A stretch of DNA of 64,000 nucleotides from Phycomyces blakesleeanus NRRL 1555(-). Its lineage: Eukaryota > Mucoromycota > Mucoromycetes > Mucorales > Phycomycetaceae. The notes beneath the pieces were generated by a model that saw nothing but the letters and a program-made list of their open reading frames with translations, searched no databases and was not told the origin of the DNA. The stretch is taken from assembly GCF_001638985.1 (NCBI RefSeq), contig NW_017265138.1:1706255-1770254 (forward strand). Reading direction: 5' to 3'. Of the stretch, positions 1-13,610 are shown piece by piece; the first letter of the stretch is position 1, and each line of letters opens with the position of its first letter. A program made the position numbers and the translations under genes.

Positions 1-339
1 ATAGTATCATTCTTTTCAACGATTTGCTCTTTTTTGGAGGGATGTATTGTTAATACTGTGTGGATTTCCCCATTGGTAGTTCGGTTAATTTAAACCATAT
101 AAATATAAATTGAAGTTTCTGTATAATGTGGTGTAATCATTAATAGGTTTTGTAGTATAAACACTACAATTAAGTGAAATAAAAAGCAACAGCCAAACAC
201 TGGTTCCTTCTTGTTAATGAACCTGGCAAGTTAAAAATCTCCGGAACTGTTACACACCAGACACACGTACACTGCACACTCATACAGTGTAAACCAACCA
301 TTACACTACAGGGATTTAAATGGTAACAGATATAAACAA
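1..339. other. Intergenic, nothing recognised
   Basis: AT-rich DNA without a convincing open frame, RNA gene or repeat. It borders the first inverted-repeat element. Confidence 0.5.
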
Positions 340-604
340 TTGGTGTGGACAGACTAAAAGTTCAAAAAAGGGCAAAAAAAAGGGGCAAAATTCTTAATCG
401 GCTCTAATTAGCTAGTTTTCTTCCATTGTCACTAGGATTGAGAAGAGAAGCATTTTTTTATGGGGAATATGTGCCATATAATGAGAGGTCTAGAAAAACT
501 CGCAATAAAAGGTTCTCACTTAATGACAGAGACGGGAATATATGCCCAATTTTATTTAATATGTATTTTGAGCTAATTTTGAACTTTTAGTCTGTCCACA
601 CCAA
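340..604. mobile_element. MITE-like element, copy 1 (TIR ~25 bp)
   Basis: The left end reads TTGGTGTGGACAGACTAAAA and continues into GTTCAAA. The right end carries its reverse complement, finishing in TCTGTCCACACCAA. The ~265-bp interior is AT-rich with no open frame, as expected of a non-autonomous DNA transposon. A second element with the same ends and nearly the same length lies at 36786-37055, so this is a family and not a chance palindrome. The outermost bases of the right end have drifted, so the target duplication is unclear here; in the other copy it looks like TA. The superfamily is not certain, though TA duplication would suit Tc1/mariner-like elements. Confidence 0.7.
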
Positions 605-1203
605 CTATACGTTACACACTTCAAGTTTAAACCTAGTAAGCATTATTATTGGCTGGAAAATAAGGACATTTTTTAAACCTCCCTGCTTAAATGTCCAAAC
701 TTCATCTTGTTTAAAGTTTTTTTTTTGCAGAGAAGTAGAAGAAGTCTCACCGCAGAGAGCTTGTAAATAGTAAAACGAGCAACTCAGCGGTAACAAAATT
801 CAAAAAAGTAAGATCCCATAAAGCCTTATGGTTTTCTAATTTTACATATAAAAATTGTCGATTATAAAAAAGGTGCACCCTAGCAATAACTCACAAAGTG
901 GAGTACGAGTTTCTATAACGGCAATTTGTAGGTTACTCTAAAGTGGTATGTGCGCTTTTTTGTTTGTTCAAGAGCACAAAAGAAAGTATATGTCTTTTGC
1001 TTGTACAAGTAGATACAAAATAGACCAAATAATTACTAGGGAATACATTCATGTATATTTCAAAACCATATTAAGCAATATGTAAAATGTAAAAAAAGAA
1101 AGCAAAAAGTATATAAGCATATTATCTGGATCTCAACACAATATGTGACGGGATTTTGAATTCAAGGTTGACTTTTATTGAAATGAGGTTATGATAGTTA
1201 AAG

Positions 1204-1330
1204 GTACAGAATATTCGTATCGACATTGCCATTTGTGACATGAATTTGGAAGTAATCTCAAAAACAAATTGGCAAGGATACACTATCCGAATAGCCAAGG
1301 AAGCAAATTAGGATACAGTACTGGAAGATG
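1204..1330 (+). pseudogene. Decayed protein fragment, unknown family
   Basis: One frame reads QNIRIDIAICDMNLEVISKT and then continues until a stop followed by more open codons. It closely resembles the fragment on the opposite strand at 1420-1582 (QNIRSEIAICDINLDATAKT). Two diverged pieces of one protein in inverted orientation, with no start, splice context or continuation, look like relics of a repeated gene, perhaps carried by a transposon. The family is not recognised. Confidence 0.4.
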
Positions 1331-1419
1331 GTTATATTATTTTTTAAAAATAATAATTAGGACTTAATACAATTGAAATATTGATAGAATGTAAGGTACC
1401 CAAGCAGGATTGTGAAGGC

Positions 1420-1582
1420 TGTGTGAGTCACAGCATCTCATCTTACAGCAGATGTATTGATATGAAACAAAATCTTTAATAAATGTTCTTAATTTGTGGC
1501 CATTTGTTTTTGCGGTTGCGTCCAAATTTATGTCACAAATGGCAATTTCGCTACGGATATTTTGTATATACCAAATTTCCAC
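1420..1582 (-). pseudogene. Decayed protein fragment, paralogue of 1204-1330
   Basis: This frame contains QNIRSEIAICDINLDATAKT, matching the plus-strand fragment ~250 bp away at most positions across about 20 residues. Downstream the reading is short and unstructured. It is best read as a remnant of the same unidentified, multi-copy coding sequence. Confidence 0.4.
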
Positions 1583-1729
1583 TTCAAAAGTTTGGTTTTC
1601 GTTTTCAAACTATAGAAATAGCGAGATCAAATTTTACAGTGGAAATCCTGTAACAAAGAAATTTATCGGATTTAATGATTTCCTACTATATAACGCACAT
1701 TATAATAGAGAAATAGCAAAAAGGTAAAC

Positions 1730-3762
1730 GTGTAGCCTCAAGGACAAAAGAAGTTATTCCACAATCAGCCTAACAGTCTTAACGTTTCAGTCTGTTAGAT
1801 GACCAAGAGAACGAAGTACACATAAAATTATAATCAATCGTTTAAACGTTTGTTCTATTGCTGTAAAGTACATCCTGTTTTTCTATAAGATATTCAGAAG
1901 AAAGCTTATAAAGTATGTGATGTATGAAACAAGGCTATGAGGGTAACCAACATGTTTGATACACTATGTATAAACTATACTATAATTGACATTGATCTTT
2001 GTCCAAATGTGCTTTAAGGTATAAACTGTGTCTTCTTTTTATTTTATTTATTTATTTTAAAAAAAAAAGGATATAAAAGAAAACATGGAATATACTACAG
2101 TTCTCAGAGAAAAATAATAATATCAAATGGGATTATGATGGCATTGTACGAGCTTTGTTCTTGGGAAAAACTTCCCAAACCTTTTATTTTTATTTTATTT
2201 TTCCTTATTTTATTAGCATGTTTTGTAACAAATCATTATACTTTAACCGTAGTAAATTATACATTTTAGTTTGAATTATGAGTAACCTAAAATATATATA
2301 TACTTTGTTTGGTCTTCCTTGAATTATCATGATTCAATCTCTTGAATTTTAAAATAAGATTAACTCATAGTCATGGGACTTATTACCCCAGAAGATATCT
2401 ATCAAACGTGGTCCATTTGTGGTGATTCTACTGGATACATTTTGTGTAGTTTGACCACAATAACAAAATCTTGAATGTTTAATGATCTATCATTATTTTC
2501 CCATAATACGTAAATTTATGCTACAGCTACAGCTAAGGAAACAAGGTTGGGCAAAAGAAAATAAAATCGGTCATTTCAAAATTAAATTCCAATATTTGTC
2601 TCGCAAATTTCATGGTGGAGGTCATTTAGTGAGTTTATTTTCCCCACTTCAAAACAAAACATAGGATAGCCAGGAGTCTCTTCTTCATACTTACTTAATA
2701 GAATAGGCCTCGGAAAGCCAAGTTTATTAAGCTCTATGTCTCCTGGATTTCTTAATATAATGTTTTCAACTTATAAATCCTCGCAGCTGTGTTTGAGTTT
2801 TTATCTATTTTTGATTGAGTTTTACCAATAATTATTTTTTAGCCATATTAAGATTATCACAACTCGACACCCTCTCTATTAATATAAATATTATGGTAAT
2901 TTTTCTTATTTTATCTTAATTTCTTCTTTGTGCGTGTGCTTGCCCGTGTGTCTACTCTTGTGAGCTCCTTGATTTGGTTTCATTAACGGTCTTTGCTCTC
3001 TGTGGTACAATAGACTGATGATATATAGAATATAAATATTTGTTTTCTAAAGAGCCTTTTTCCAAACTCTGTCTATTTAAGGCAATTTAAAGAAGTCTAA
3101 GAAGAAAAAAAGACAAACATAATATATCACTTGAACAAAACTGAAAGGGATATGAAGCAGTTGCTTTTTCTTTTTGCTGTTTCAGCAAAAACCAGTAATT
3201 AATTTGGCCTAAAAAGAAATTATTTTCTTTAGTTTCTGAACGTTTCATGATCTCTTTAAATCAAACGTTTTTTTTGTGATTTAAGAATTATAAGAGTTTG
3301 TAATACCTTGGTCTTTAAGAGTTTTTTTTAAATAAACTTCTTTTTTTTATATAGTAATGTGTTTGTCATTTTTTTTATTCTTTGTGGATCAAATTTAAGC
3401 TTGCATTATTATCAAGGTTACAAATTAAGAATATTTAAAGTATTGGATGTCAGAATGTTGGGACACTAAAATATTACCTAACTTAGCTTACAATAATAGT
3501 AATAGTAATAGTAGCAGTAGTAGTAAATATGTGTTGATAATGAGAGAGCAGTGCTAGTACAGATATAACTCAATCGAGAGGATAATTTTTATTTGATTTA
3601 TAGGTACAGATTTTTTAAAGATGATATAATATGCTATTAATAAGAAGAGTAGAATATAAAAGAAGTATTAGGAGGTATTATGGAATATATATGAGAGAGG
3701 GACGGAAAGTAGAGGAGTAATAGTATGTATGTTTATGTTATGGTATTAATAATGGAGAAAAT
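1730..3762. repeat. Intergenic AT-rich DNA with simple repeats
   Basis: No gene is supported. The stretch holds short A/T homopolymers and a (TAG)n-type microsatellite at about 3493-3525, and runs into the 3' side of the sulfate permease gene. Confidence 0.5.
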
Positions 3763-6284
3763 TTAAAGTTTTGGAGATTCTGGTTCACTTGTATCGTTAC
3801 GGAAAGCAAGTGTTCGAGTGGCAGCAAGGACAGCTTCATCTGAGCTCCAGTGGAAGAAAGGATAACGATCCTTGGGAATTGGAATAGACCGACCGGTAGA
3901 AATACTCTGAGTATCCACCGAGCTCTTGAAGTCCTCCCCGTTCTTCTCATATACTTCCAATACATCCTCAACATCACCATTACCGTTACCAGCCTTCGCT
4001 CTTCGGTCTTCGGCGGGTCTCTGTCTGGGTCCATCCTTGGATGCAGGAACAACTGGCAGGATCTCTTGGTGAACGTTCTGAGTATGTTCGCCGTTAGAGC
4101 TACCATCGAGTCTTATCTGGTTTCCAAAGCCAGCAACGATGAGGGACCGGCGGATAGAAGGTTGAACAAGGTTTGTGAAATGGAACTCGACATCGTGACC
4201 ACTGTAACGGTTCAAGGTGTTTTTGGCATCAGCGATGGATTGAAGACCACTAGAATCAAGACGATTGACACTAGAAAAGTCGATGATCAAGGCGTGTAGA
4301 ATAGGCAATTGACTGCGGGCAGCTTCTTTAACAGGGTCAGCATCATCGTTCCATGCACGGTCACCTTTAGAAATAACAGCACCATGGCGACGGGTATTCT
4401 GTTTGGCATATGTGATGATTTTGTCGGAAATGAAACTAGAATTGGGATATGTCACGGATTCTTCGATGCGGCACATTAGAATACCGGCAGGTAAGTCTTC
4501 AACAAGGGGACCAAGGGATGGGTGGTTGGTGGGAACATAAAGGTACTTTTGGATTTCTTCTGATTCCTGAACCTTCTGGCTGGTATTTGATCCGGTGCTT
4601 GTTGACAAAGGAACACGACCGAGACCCCAGAACCGGGGGCGTGCGATACGGAAAAGGAGAATGACGATCGAGAGACCAAGTGAAACGTAGATACCATACT
4701 CGACAGAGGTAAAGAACGTAATCAGGACAGCTGCGACAAATACAAACAATTCCCACAAGCTGACTTTTGCAAGACGTTTGATGTAAGCAGGACCGGACAC
4801 GAGATCAGCGACGGCGTGGATGACAACAGCTGAGAGAGTGGCATCAGGAATGAAGTAGAAAGCTGGAGTGAGAGCATACAAGGCCAGGAGTACTACGAGA
4901 GCAGAGAAGATACCAGCAATTGGAGTCTTGACACCAGATCGAGCTTTGATAGCAGTACGAGAGAAAGAACCAGTAGAAGGATAGGCGCCAAAGAAAGCGG
5001 CCCAGATGTTTGTGAATCCAATAGCAATAATTTCCTGATCTGGGTTGATCTGGTAGTCGTTGATACGTCCGAATGATTTTGCAATTGCTACATGCTCAAG
5101 AATAAGAATGATGACAGCAGATGGAAGAGAGCTAGCGATAGCACTGATGAGTTCGGTTGTCAAGACAGGAACATGCATGGCTTGGAAACCGGCTGGAACA
5201 GTCTTGAGAATACTGATAGGACTTGTGGTCTTGCCGATGTTGATCAAAAAGGCAATGAGGGTACCGAAGATGACGAGGATACCGTTGCGCATAATACTGA
5301 AGTAAAAGAGATGCTTTTCGTATTTGGGATAACGGGTGGTGAGTTTCTGGCAAGCGAAACGGATACCGTACAACCAAAGCAGACCAGTCAAACCAAATGC
5401 AACATCTACTTGTGTATTTGGAAGGTTTTTGAAGAAGTTTCCGAAAATAAGATAGGCAGAGTCCTGTGTGTTGATACCCTTGATACCAAAAAGTTTTGGA
5501 CACTAAAAAAAGGGGTCAAAGGATGAGCACAATCATTAAACAGATTATAGTAAATAGATCTTACCTGTCCAATAGTAATTGTGATAGCTGAACCTGTCAT
5601 GAAACCAGCAATAGCAGGGGCTAATAAAAGAAATGAAACGTATGAGAAAAACTCTAATATCTATATATCTTTGTTATGCATACCTGGAATGAAATCTACA
5701 AGAATACCAAGGCGTACAAGACCAATAAACATAGCAATAATACCAGTCATAAGAGAGAGAACTACAGCAACTTGAGGCCCAGTGATGCTAGGATATTCGG
5801 TGGTCACGCGAGTAACAGTCTGTCCTACGAGTAGAGACATTACAGCTACAAGACATCAAGATGGTTAGTAAATGATAAATTGATTATTATCATTAATATT
5901 TCACTCACCAGTTGGACCAATACTAATATCTTTAGATGTAGCAAACAAGCAGTATACACAGAGACCGACAAACGCAGTACTATTGAAATGTGTAAGTTAA
6001 AAATGCTTCGAATAGAATGAGATAACTTACTAAAGACCATATTGAGGGGAAAGCATGGCTAATTTTGCATAACCCATACTCTGAGGTACAATAACAACAC
6101 CAACAGTGGCACCAGCAATCAGATCACGAACAAGCCACTGGAAGTTGTAACGGTGAATCCAGGTTACAATAGGGAACATGCTGAAAAAATAGTTCTTCGT
6201 ATATCCCGGCATCTTCTTGACGAAATTCTTAGCCTGAGATTTGTAAGGTTCTTCATCGTAGTCAATTACAATTTCAGCAGTCAT
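3763..6284 (-). CDS. SulP-family sulfate permease with STAS domain
   Basis: Likely a plasma-membrane sulfate (anion) transporter of the SLC26/SulP family, taking up sulfate for assimilation. Five exons on the minus strand are 6284-6031, 5979-5909, 5845-5684, 5620-5565 and 5502-3763. All junctions have GT-AG borders and keep frame, giving 760 residues, a usual length for fungal sulfate permeases. The N-terminus leads into the family signature region (WLVRDLIAGATVGVVIVPQS, then MGYAKLA). Multiple hydrophobic segments follow, with FSRTAIKARSGVKTP typical of the SulP core. A C-terminal STAS domain is seen around LIIDFSSVNRLDSSGLQSI, with an acidic, low-complexity tail after it. The start chosen is the first ATG of the frame, just upstream of the conserved region. 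Substrate preference (sulfate versus other oxyanions) is inferred from family only. Confidence 0.9.
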
Positions 6285-8690
6285 TGTAAAGGAAGAAAGG
6301 AAGAAAGATGAAGTATAAAGATAATTACAAAGATCAAAGTTTTACGGTTTTCTTATATAGTGTCTCGATGTCAAAAAAAAAACACCAAAAAAAAGGCATC
6401 ACACCAGTGTTCTTGTACGACTATTGCGCCATCGACTTGCTCTATTACATCTTATGCATTATACCTTCTCTAAATAGGACGCCGACCGAAACGATTACAA
6501 CAGATCCTTAAGGTCTTGCTAGTTCTTTAAAGATTCGTTCACCAATCAGACCTTTGTGGTCCTACCACTTGAGATAAAATAGAAAGTAGGACGTTATCCG
6601 ACACACATGTCTTTGCTTTTCCATTATATTTCCTGATCGGGGACTACTGATCTACCTGTTTAACGTTTACTTCTCTGTACTCTCTTATTCAGTGCACACT
6701 ATTGTTATTTTTTATACATATATATATATATATATATTAAAAAAAAAGCACAAAAAAGAAAGAAGATTTTATTCAAAGATTTTTCTATGTTGGTCATACC
6801 GTAACTTCCTGTACCTGCGTAACTTCTGATCTCTAATATACAATCCAATTATTTTTTTTTATTTTATTTTTTGAGCCAACGCAATTCAATCTACATAATT
6901 TTTGTATTTCTATAATGGTCACTTTAGTATTTATCTTTGATAAAATCAAAAATGGTAACATTATTATTTTGGTTTATTTTTTCTATAGAAAACAGCAAGA
7001 AGAAGAGGACAAGGTAAATCTGTCTTATAAAATATCCTTTTCAATCCATGCTTATTGGTCTTAATTTGATTTTCCGATATATTTTTTGTAAACAGTAAGC
7101 AGTAACTGGTTAACTTTTTATTCTAATAATGTATCTAATTGGATTGTGATTGGATACCAACCAAGCTCTACTCCCCTTATATCCCAAAAATACCAAGTTA
7201 ATTCTAAAATTTGAAATATTTATAACCTGCCCGGTGGAATACCAATAGTTTGAAAGTCTTTATCATTATTATCAATCATCTAATGATCGGTGTAATACTT
7301 ACATACTATAAGCTCTGAAATTGGCTTATATTCTTTTCTTACTTTCTTCATTTTGGACATCTCTTTTTTGGCTCTGATTTTATCAGCAGATTAGTTTGAT
7401 ATCTTTTCTTTTTTTTTTGAGCTTTTGTTCAATCCCCTTAACTAAGGTATGGGATTTCAAAAAGCTAAATCTATCATATTAATCATTCTATAATACAAAT
7501 TTACTAATTGATTATGGCCAGTTTACTTTAATGAAATAAAGTCCAGAAAAAGGGTTAGTCTTGAGCAAGATGGTGTATTTAATTCTGTGTTACCTGTTTG
7601 TTTGTTAAAAAAAAATAAGCACGTACAAGCACAAGCACACACTATAAATATTTTATATATAAAATATTAATTAATAATCTCAAATTCATATATTTACTGT
7701 TTCAATTTACTTATTTATATATATATATTATAGCAGTATTTTAAAAAGTTTAAAAAAGAGAAAGAGAAAGAAAAAGGCTCAGATCATATTAATAAACTTA
7801 ATTGTTTGTCATTGTTTTCTCTTTGAATTTTCTTGATCAGTGAGGTATGTCTTTAAACCACAATCTAAAGTATCTTTACCCTTTCTTCAAACGATTCAAT
7901 AGAATGCCTCCTTATTCTGATGACTCGATTAACAGTTGTTTCCTACTCATGTTTCGTTGGCTTTTTTCTTTGTTCATTTATTTAGCCAAGATATATTTTG
8001 TATATATCTCTCTCTATATAAAAAAGCATCTGTATTTTATTTCTTTATTTCTTTACAGAACATTCCCGGATAAATAGCAAGTTTATATGAACCCACATTA
8101 TATATCAAAAACCATTTGACATACCTATAGTTTGTTAATATTTTAATAGTTTATTATTGTAATAAGCCATTTATCCTACTTGTTACTTAATTACAAGCAC
8201 TGTAAACTTAAAGAAATACATACCTTATTTCTAATATTTATATATTCAAAAAAATGTGTAATGTTTTTTTTTCTTTAAAAAAATACATACTTTTAACATT
8301 ACCTATTATAACATTCTACCTCATAAAGCTCATTCAGTTATTTAAAAGTCTAACAATAAAAAGTGCAAGTTTAGAGCTATACTTCTCAAGGTATAACAAA
8401 AGAATACCTTATAACTAATACATACATATACGTACATGTTTATTTGTTTCAAAATTTCATTAAACTTTTATCATCATTGATTATCCTAACATATATTCTC
8501 CTGTCGGTACTTTAATTAGTGTGACTCTCCTATAATTCTGGGGGGTGTTGATCATCAATTAAGAATTGCCTACAATTGTTTGAATACCCTTTTTTATTTT
8601 TAATTTTTATTTATATTTATTTATACTTGTATATTTTGGCTTCTACATTAGTAATACAAATAGTCATAACCACAACTGTGTTTTATTTAA
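6285..8690. other. Long intergenic region, promoters only
   Basis: This 2.4-kb stretch separates the divergent sulfate permease and bZIP genes and should hold both promoters. It has (TA)n runs (about 6717-6737 and 7720-7730) and poly-T tracts but no supported gene. The longest open frames are low-complexity and hydrophobic and look random. Confidence 0.5.
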
Positions 8691-10236
8691 ATGGCAAGCA
8701 ACGACAGTTATATTAATTGGATTCTTCAAGATGATCCCGAAGACAATCCACAATTACCCAACCAACAATCCTCACAAACATTTCAAAACTCTGCCATAAT
8801 AATTCCGTCTGAGAATCCTCCTTCCCTTACCATCCCATCAGATCTATCCACCGAGGACTTGTTTACCTATCTTGATGACCAAACTGATCCCAACTTTCCT
8901 ACCCATTTTACCGAGAATCCACAGCTACAGCAGACGTACACCTCTATCCCAGACACTATAGGCTCATACACTATTCCTGTGTGTGACTCCGCCTCCTTGG
9001 ACCAATATACACCTCTGCCAATCAAGGCATGCGAACACGAGGCAAAAGGAAGCTCTAGCCCATCTGATGAAGATGAACCCACTCCTTCTCAATGGAAAAT
9101 GATGACTTCAAAGGAACGTCGACAGGTTCGCAATAAGATATCTGCACGCAATTTCAGAAACAGGCGCAAGGGTGAGTAGACTCTTTTCTTTTTTATTATT
9201 ATTATTAATTTGTTGCTCAATTGATGAAAATTATGCTCAACTACTGTATATATTTATATTTGTAGAATACATAACTACGCTTGAGAACAAGGTCGAGCAA
9301 TACAAGGCAGAAAATAGTCAGCTTAAGCTTGAAGTGCGATGGGTGCGCACAACCATGAAACGAATCCAAGAGGAGAATGATCGTCTGAGAGTCGATTTGA
9401 TCCTCTTACAAGCTGGTATTCAGCCTGGGAATCATAATCCTGGCCAGTCAAACAGCAATACAAATAATATTAGTACTCCATGGAACAACACCAATATCCC
9501 ACTTCAACAGGCACCCCTACTGTCTTCACCTTCATCCAATGGAACCCTTATCCAACAAGACGCTTTGACTTCTTCAGACGATGCACTTAATCAATGGGAC
9601 TTTTTCCTTCCTGCAACAAATACAACTTACCTTTCCCATGCCACATTCCCATCAATTGATCTCAACGCCATCCTTTCTGAAAAGGACCGTGCCACTCTAT
9701 CGACCATGCCACCCAGTCAACTCTTTACTCGCTATCCACTACTAGCGCCCGCCTTGATGTCAATTGTTTTAGAACACACGATGCGAATGAACACCGAAGA
9801 ATTTCTGACCAGTTCTCGCCTATTGTTACCTCCACCTCCACCTTCACCTATAACCGAGAATCCAGCGACCAAATCGCCCTTATTCTTTTCTTTTACTGAC
9901 GAGCTGTTGTTTGCCCCGAAATTCGGTTCAGGACTTCTTCCTCGTCCTACACAGCCAACTGAAAAGGATATTCAACGTATATGGCACGCAATATCCTCTA
10001 AGCCAACTACTTACAACACTATCCGCCTTACAGCCGAGGCTGATACGACCGCAACACCACCACAAACAAGACAATCAAAATGCCCACTTTCATGGGTCCA
10101 AAAGCAGTTTTGTCGATTTGTAATTAACTATGTTATCGTGAGATACCCACAATTGGATGCTCAGTGCCGCACATATCTTCCAGTATGCGATACATATAGA
10201 TTAAAGCCGATTACTTTACCATTGACCAGCTCTTAA
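8691..10236 (+). CDS. bZIP transcription factor
   Basis: A nuclear DNA-binding regulator of the basic leucine-zipper class. Two exons, 8691-9171 and 9266-10236, separated by a 94-bp intron (GTGAGT...TTGTAG), give 483 residues. The splice falls inside the basic region and restores it. The upstream exon ends RNKISARNFRNRRK, containing the N-x7-R DNA-contact signature, and the downstream exon starts EYITTLENKVEQYKAE. Heptad leucine/hydrophobic positions continue through LKLEVRW, IQEENDR and LRVDL, giving a coiled coil at about residues 160-205. The ~145 residues before it are acidic and Gln/Pro/Thr-rich. The long C-terminal part is Asn/Gln/Thr/Pro-rich and looks like activation or linker sequence. 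The target genes are unknown. Without the splice, the frame stops six bases after the basic region. Confidence 0.9.
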
Positions 10237-10630
10237 ACACACCACTTGGCTTTTAAATCTCTATTTTTTTCTTGCTCCCCCATTACACCCTACTCCTTCA
10301 AACTCTTCCACCCTTTTCTCGCATACTGTAAATATGTCTATTTTCTTTCTTTATCCTGTTTCTTTTTGTATTACTTATTTTCCTCTTCTTTTTCTTTAAT
10401 TGTATTTTTTGGAATACCATCAAAATATTCCTCTTTCCCTTCGTTCATATTTTATTACCACTTATTATTATTACTATTGTTATAGTTTTATATAAAAATC
10501 AATTGTCTGTTTTTTTTACAAAATATTATGGATTATATTTATAATTATAATTATATACATGTACTATACTGTTATTACTGTTGTTGTTGTTTAAGAAAGA
10601 AAAAGAGAGGCTGTGAAAGTTGGTTGGTTT

Positions 10631-13079
10631 TCAATATAGTGTGAGATGTGTTGGTGTACTTGGTCCTACTCCTTCATTATTGTCGTCTTTTGGATGATAA
10701 TACACGCTGATATTACTACTGCTACTACTAGTTGAACTTCTCAGAATTCCTCCTTCTCTTTCTTCTGAGCAAGATTTTCGTCGTTCCTGTTCTTCGTAAA
10801 CCCTGATATGCATCTCGGCTCTGCGCATATCAATATAGCCAATGATAATCAAAGGTAGGAATTGGCAGATTGCGCAAACGATGAACCCTTGTCGAGCATT
10901 GGTAGTTTCTGTGATACTGCTGACTACGAGCGGTCCGAAGAATTGGGATAATTTTCCGGTTATACCAAACAAACCAAAAAACATGTTTTCATGCCCTGTT
11001 GGGATAAGCTCTGACCTATATATATATGTATGTATGTATATGTATAATAGCAACCCATTTTATTAGTTTCTTTGATTCAATTCAATTCGACTCGATTTGG
11101 TTTGATTTTATTCGATAGCTTAATTTTTCTTAAAAGAAAACCTTACATCATCGTTTGGGAGTAAGCGTAGAATGGAGCTGTAAAAAGCCCAAACCAGGCT
11201 TGATAGACCCATAGTTCACCCACCTGGCGAAATCCAACAACCGAGCTTTTGATGCCAATACATCCCCAGACCGGAATCAGAAGTGTCATACCAATAGAGA
11301 TCAGCAGCATTGTTTTTGCTGACCAGCCAAGATACTTCTGGACGTACAGGAATACAAAACAGCCGATGATTGAACATACTGATTGGACAAGATTGAGATA
11401 GGTTTGCAATACACCATCGAAATTGGTGATTCGGTTCGAAATTATCTGTGTGAGAGTATTTGTGCTACTTATGGCATCATTTAAGAGAAAATAGCCAATC
11501 AAGTAGGCAAATGTCTGGGGTAGTCTTTTATACTCTTTCAAAGCTGATCCAACTATATAATATAATATTAGATAATATGATTCAGTAAGAATACGTGCAT
11601 GTAAATATATATGAAAGAAAAAAGTAATTGCCTCTTTTCCAGCCAAATGTCAAGTAGTTTGCTTCGTCTGGTAAGGGAGGACCAGGTCTATGTTTTTGGA
11701 AAACAAACCATGGAATCGAAAATAGTAGCCAGTAACCTCCACATATGGCACTAAAGATCGAATTCGAATATGCTGGTAAACTTTGCCAGTCGGTGTGATA
11801 AGCTGCAGCCAAACCGAACCCGGTGCCGATGAGTATGATTGAGATACTAAAGAAGCCAATGTTGGACCATGCAGTAGATACAGTTGAGATGTGGTTGCGC
11901 ATCATAGATTCTATTACTTGGTAATCTGGGCTATCTACCCCTAATTCATGGCGCGCAGTCCGAACCTTTGAGTCATTGGCTGCCAGAATGGGGAAATACG
12001 CCCAATAGAATGTAAGCGAGGCTCCATAGGACACTTGGAAGATCAGACAGACTAGCATAGCTAAACCCCAATAATCACCTACAATAAAAGCCAATGTTGT
12101 TAGTGATCTTTATAGATATGACTGAATGTATAACAGGATCTGATCCAGAATATTATTACTTGAGGTTTCATTGAAAACCAAGAAAACTATTTGAGATGTA
12201 CATGAAACAACTGTAATAGCCAACAGAATGTTAGGTCCATTGTTGCCATAATCGGCCAGAGAACCTTAAGATAAATAGAAATACAAACAATAATATCATT
12301 AAAACACTTGTTGATTTGAGCCCAAGTGCCTGTTGATTTTTACCAATGGTTGTCAGTAAAAGAGTCTGAACAAGTGAACTTAGACCATTGAATAGTAAGA
12401 TGATGCTATCAACCTTGAGATTCGTGTTGCCGAGTTGGATCATACACTGAGTGTTCATTCCACAAGGAGAATCAATTGAGTTTTGTTTTAGTCCGGCAGG
12501 ATTCCAGCCCTTCTGTTCAATGAGGTATTGTACCATGTTTGGTAGATAAGTGTAATTGTTTATCTATAGAGATAAATAAATAGATACATTGAATTGAATT
12601 GAATTGAATTGAATTGTGAGTACATTTCTAGATGAGATTGATCTGGACACCCGTGTGGATAATTACCCCATTGTTCTGTTAGATCGAGATGTGTATATAT
12701 ATATAAAGTATTATAAAAAAGTATACAGGCTTTTTTGGTCAGAGAGGTTGATTATTTCTTTAGTCGTTTTGAAATACTTGCTCCATTACTGTTTTTTTTT
12801 GTGTGTGTCGTATATGATTTAAATGATTATTATATTAGTCGATATAAATGAAATAATATATATATTTATTTTATTATATTATATTATATTTGAAATGAGG
12901 AATAGGTATACTTGCTAGTATAGATAATAAGACCATCTCTCCAATACGGTGGTTTGTGGGACCTTTTCCCAGTCTGGTATATTACGATCGCTATCTGTGG
13001 ATCCTCGGACTTGGTCATTCTTTTGGGATTCTACAAGGGTAAAAACCTTGTTCCAGTTCAGACCTCGAAACTTTGGCAT
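10631..13079 (-). CDS. ATG22: Atg22-like vacuolar amino-acid effluxer
   Basis: A polytopic membrane protein of the Atg22/UMF1 branch of the MFS. In yeast Atg22 exports amino acids from the vacuole after autophagic breakdown. Exons 12563-12344, 12264-12160, 12078-11632, 11552-11147 and 11015-10631 join in frame to 520 residues. Family marks include LADYGN after the second segment, ASLTFYWAYFP, and near the end ELIPTGHENMFFGLFGITGK, a strongly conserved Atg22 motif. The fourth listed exon (ending 11632) needs a GC donor (GAG|GCAATT). Upstream, 13079 to ~12911 encodes a plausible N-terminus ending ERWSYYLY, like the GWY-Y of Atg22, but runs into TAG. A GC donor there does not connect in phase to the exon at 12563. 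So a micro-exon is missing from this model, or the 5' end is damaged or mis-assembled. The family assignment itself is firm. Confidence 0.82.
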
Positions 13080-13610
13080 TTTACTCTTAATCTTATTTAA
13101 TGAGGTAAGATAAACTAAAGAAGAAAAGAAGAAAAGAAGGGAACAAGAAGCAAAAGGGTATGATATGGGAATTATTATTTCTCTGTTATTATGATAATTA
13201 TTATTATGGCTTCAAAAATATATATATAAAGAAAAACAAACAAAAGGGATTTGCCAAGAGTTTGCGGCTCTAATATATATATATATAATTTATGTATATT
13301 TGTATAGTTTATTTCTTTTTGTCTTGGGTAACTTTTGTCTGATGACTTATACAGAAAGCGTGAACATTTGTGTATGTGTTTTTTTTTGTTCTGATTTGGT
13401 AAGAAGACCGGTTTTTTTTCAAGATGGCTGAGGTGCAGATTCAATGACCTCTTTAACCTAGCTTTAGAGTTTCACTGAGCCAATAGTAATAATTATAAAA
13501 TAAGCCGTATATATATATATATATATATAATTCATTAAATTTTTTATCATCAAAGCAAAAAAGTAAATGTAAAGATAGTATATGGTATCTATAGATTTGA
13601 GAGCTACGTG

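Noticed and set aside
7847..8077. 76-codon hydrophobic plus-strand frame
   Set aside because: AT-driven Phe/Tyr/Leu-rich composition with no start context and no recognised pattern.
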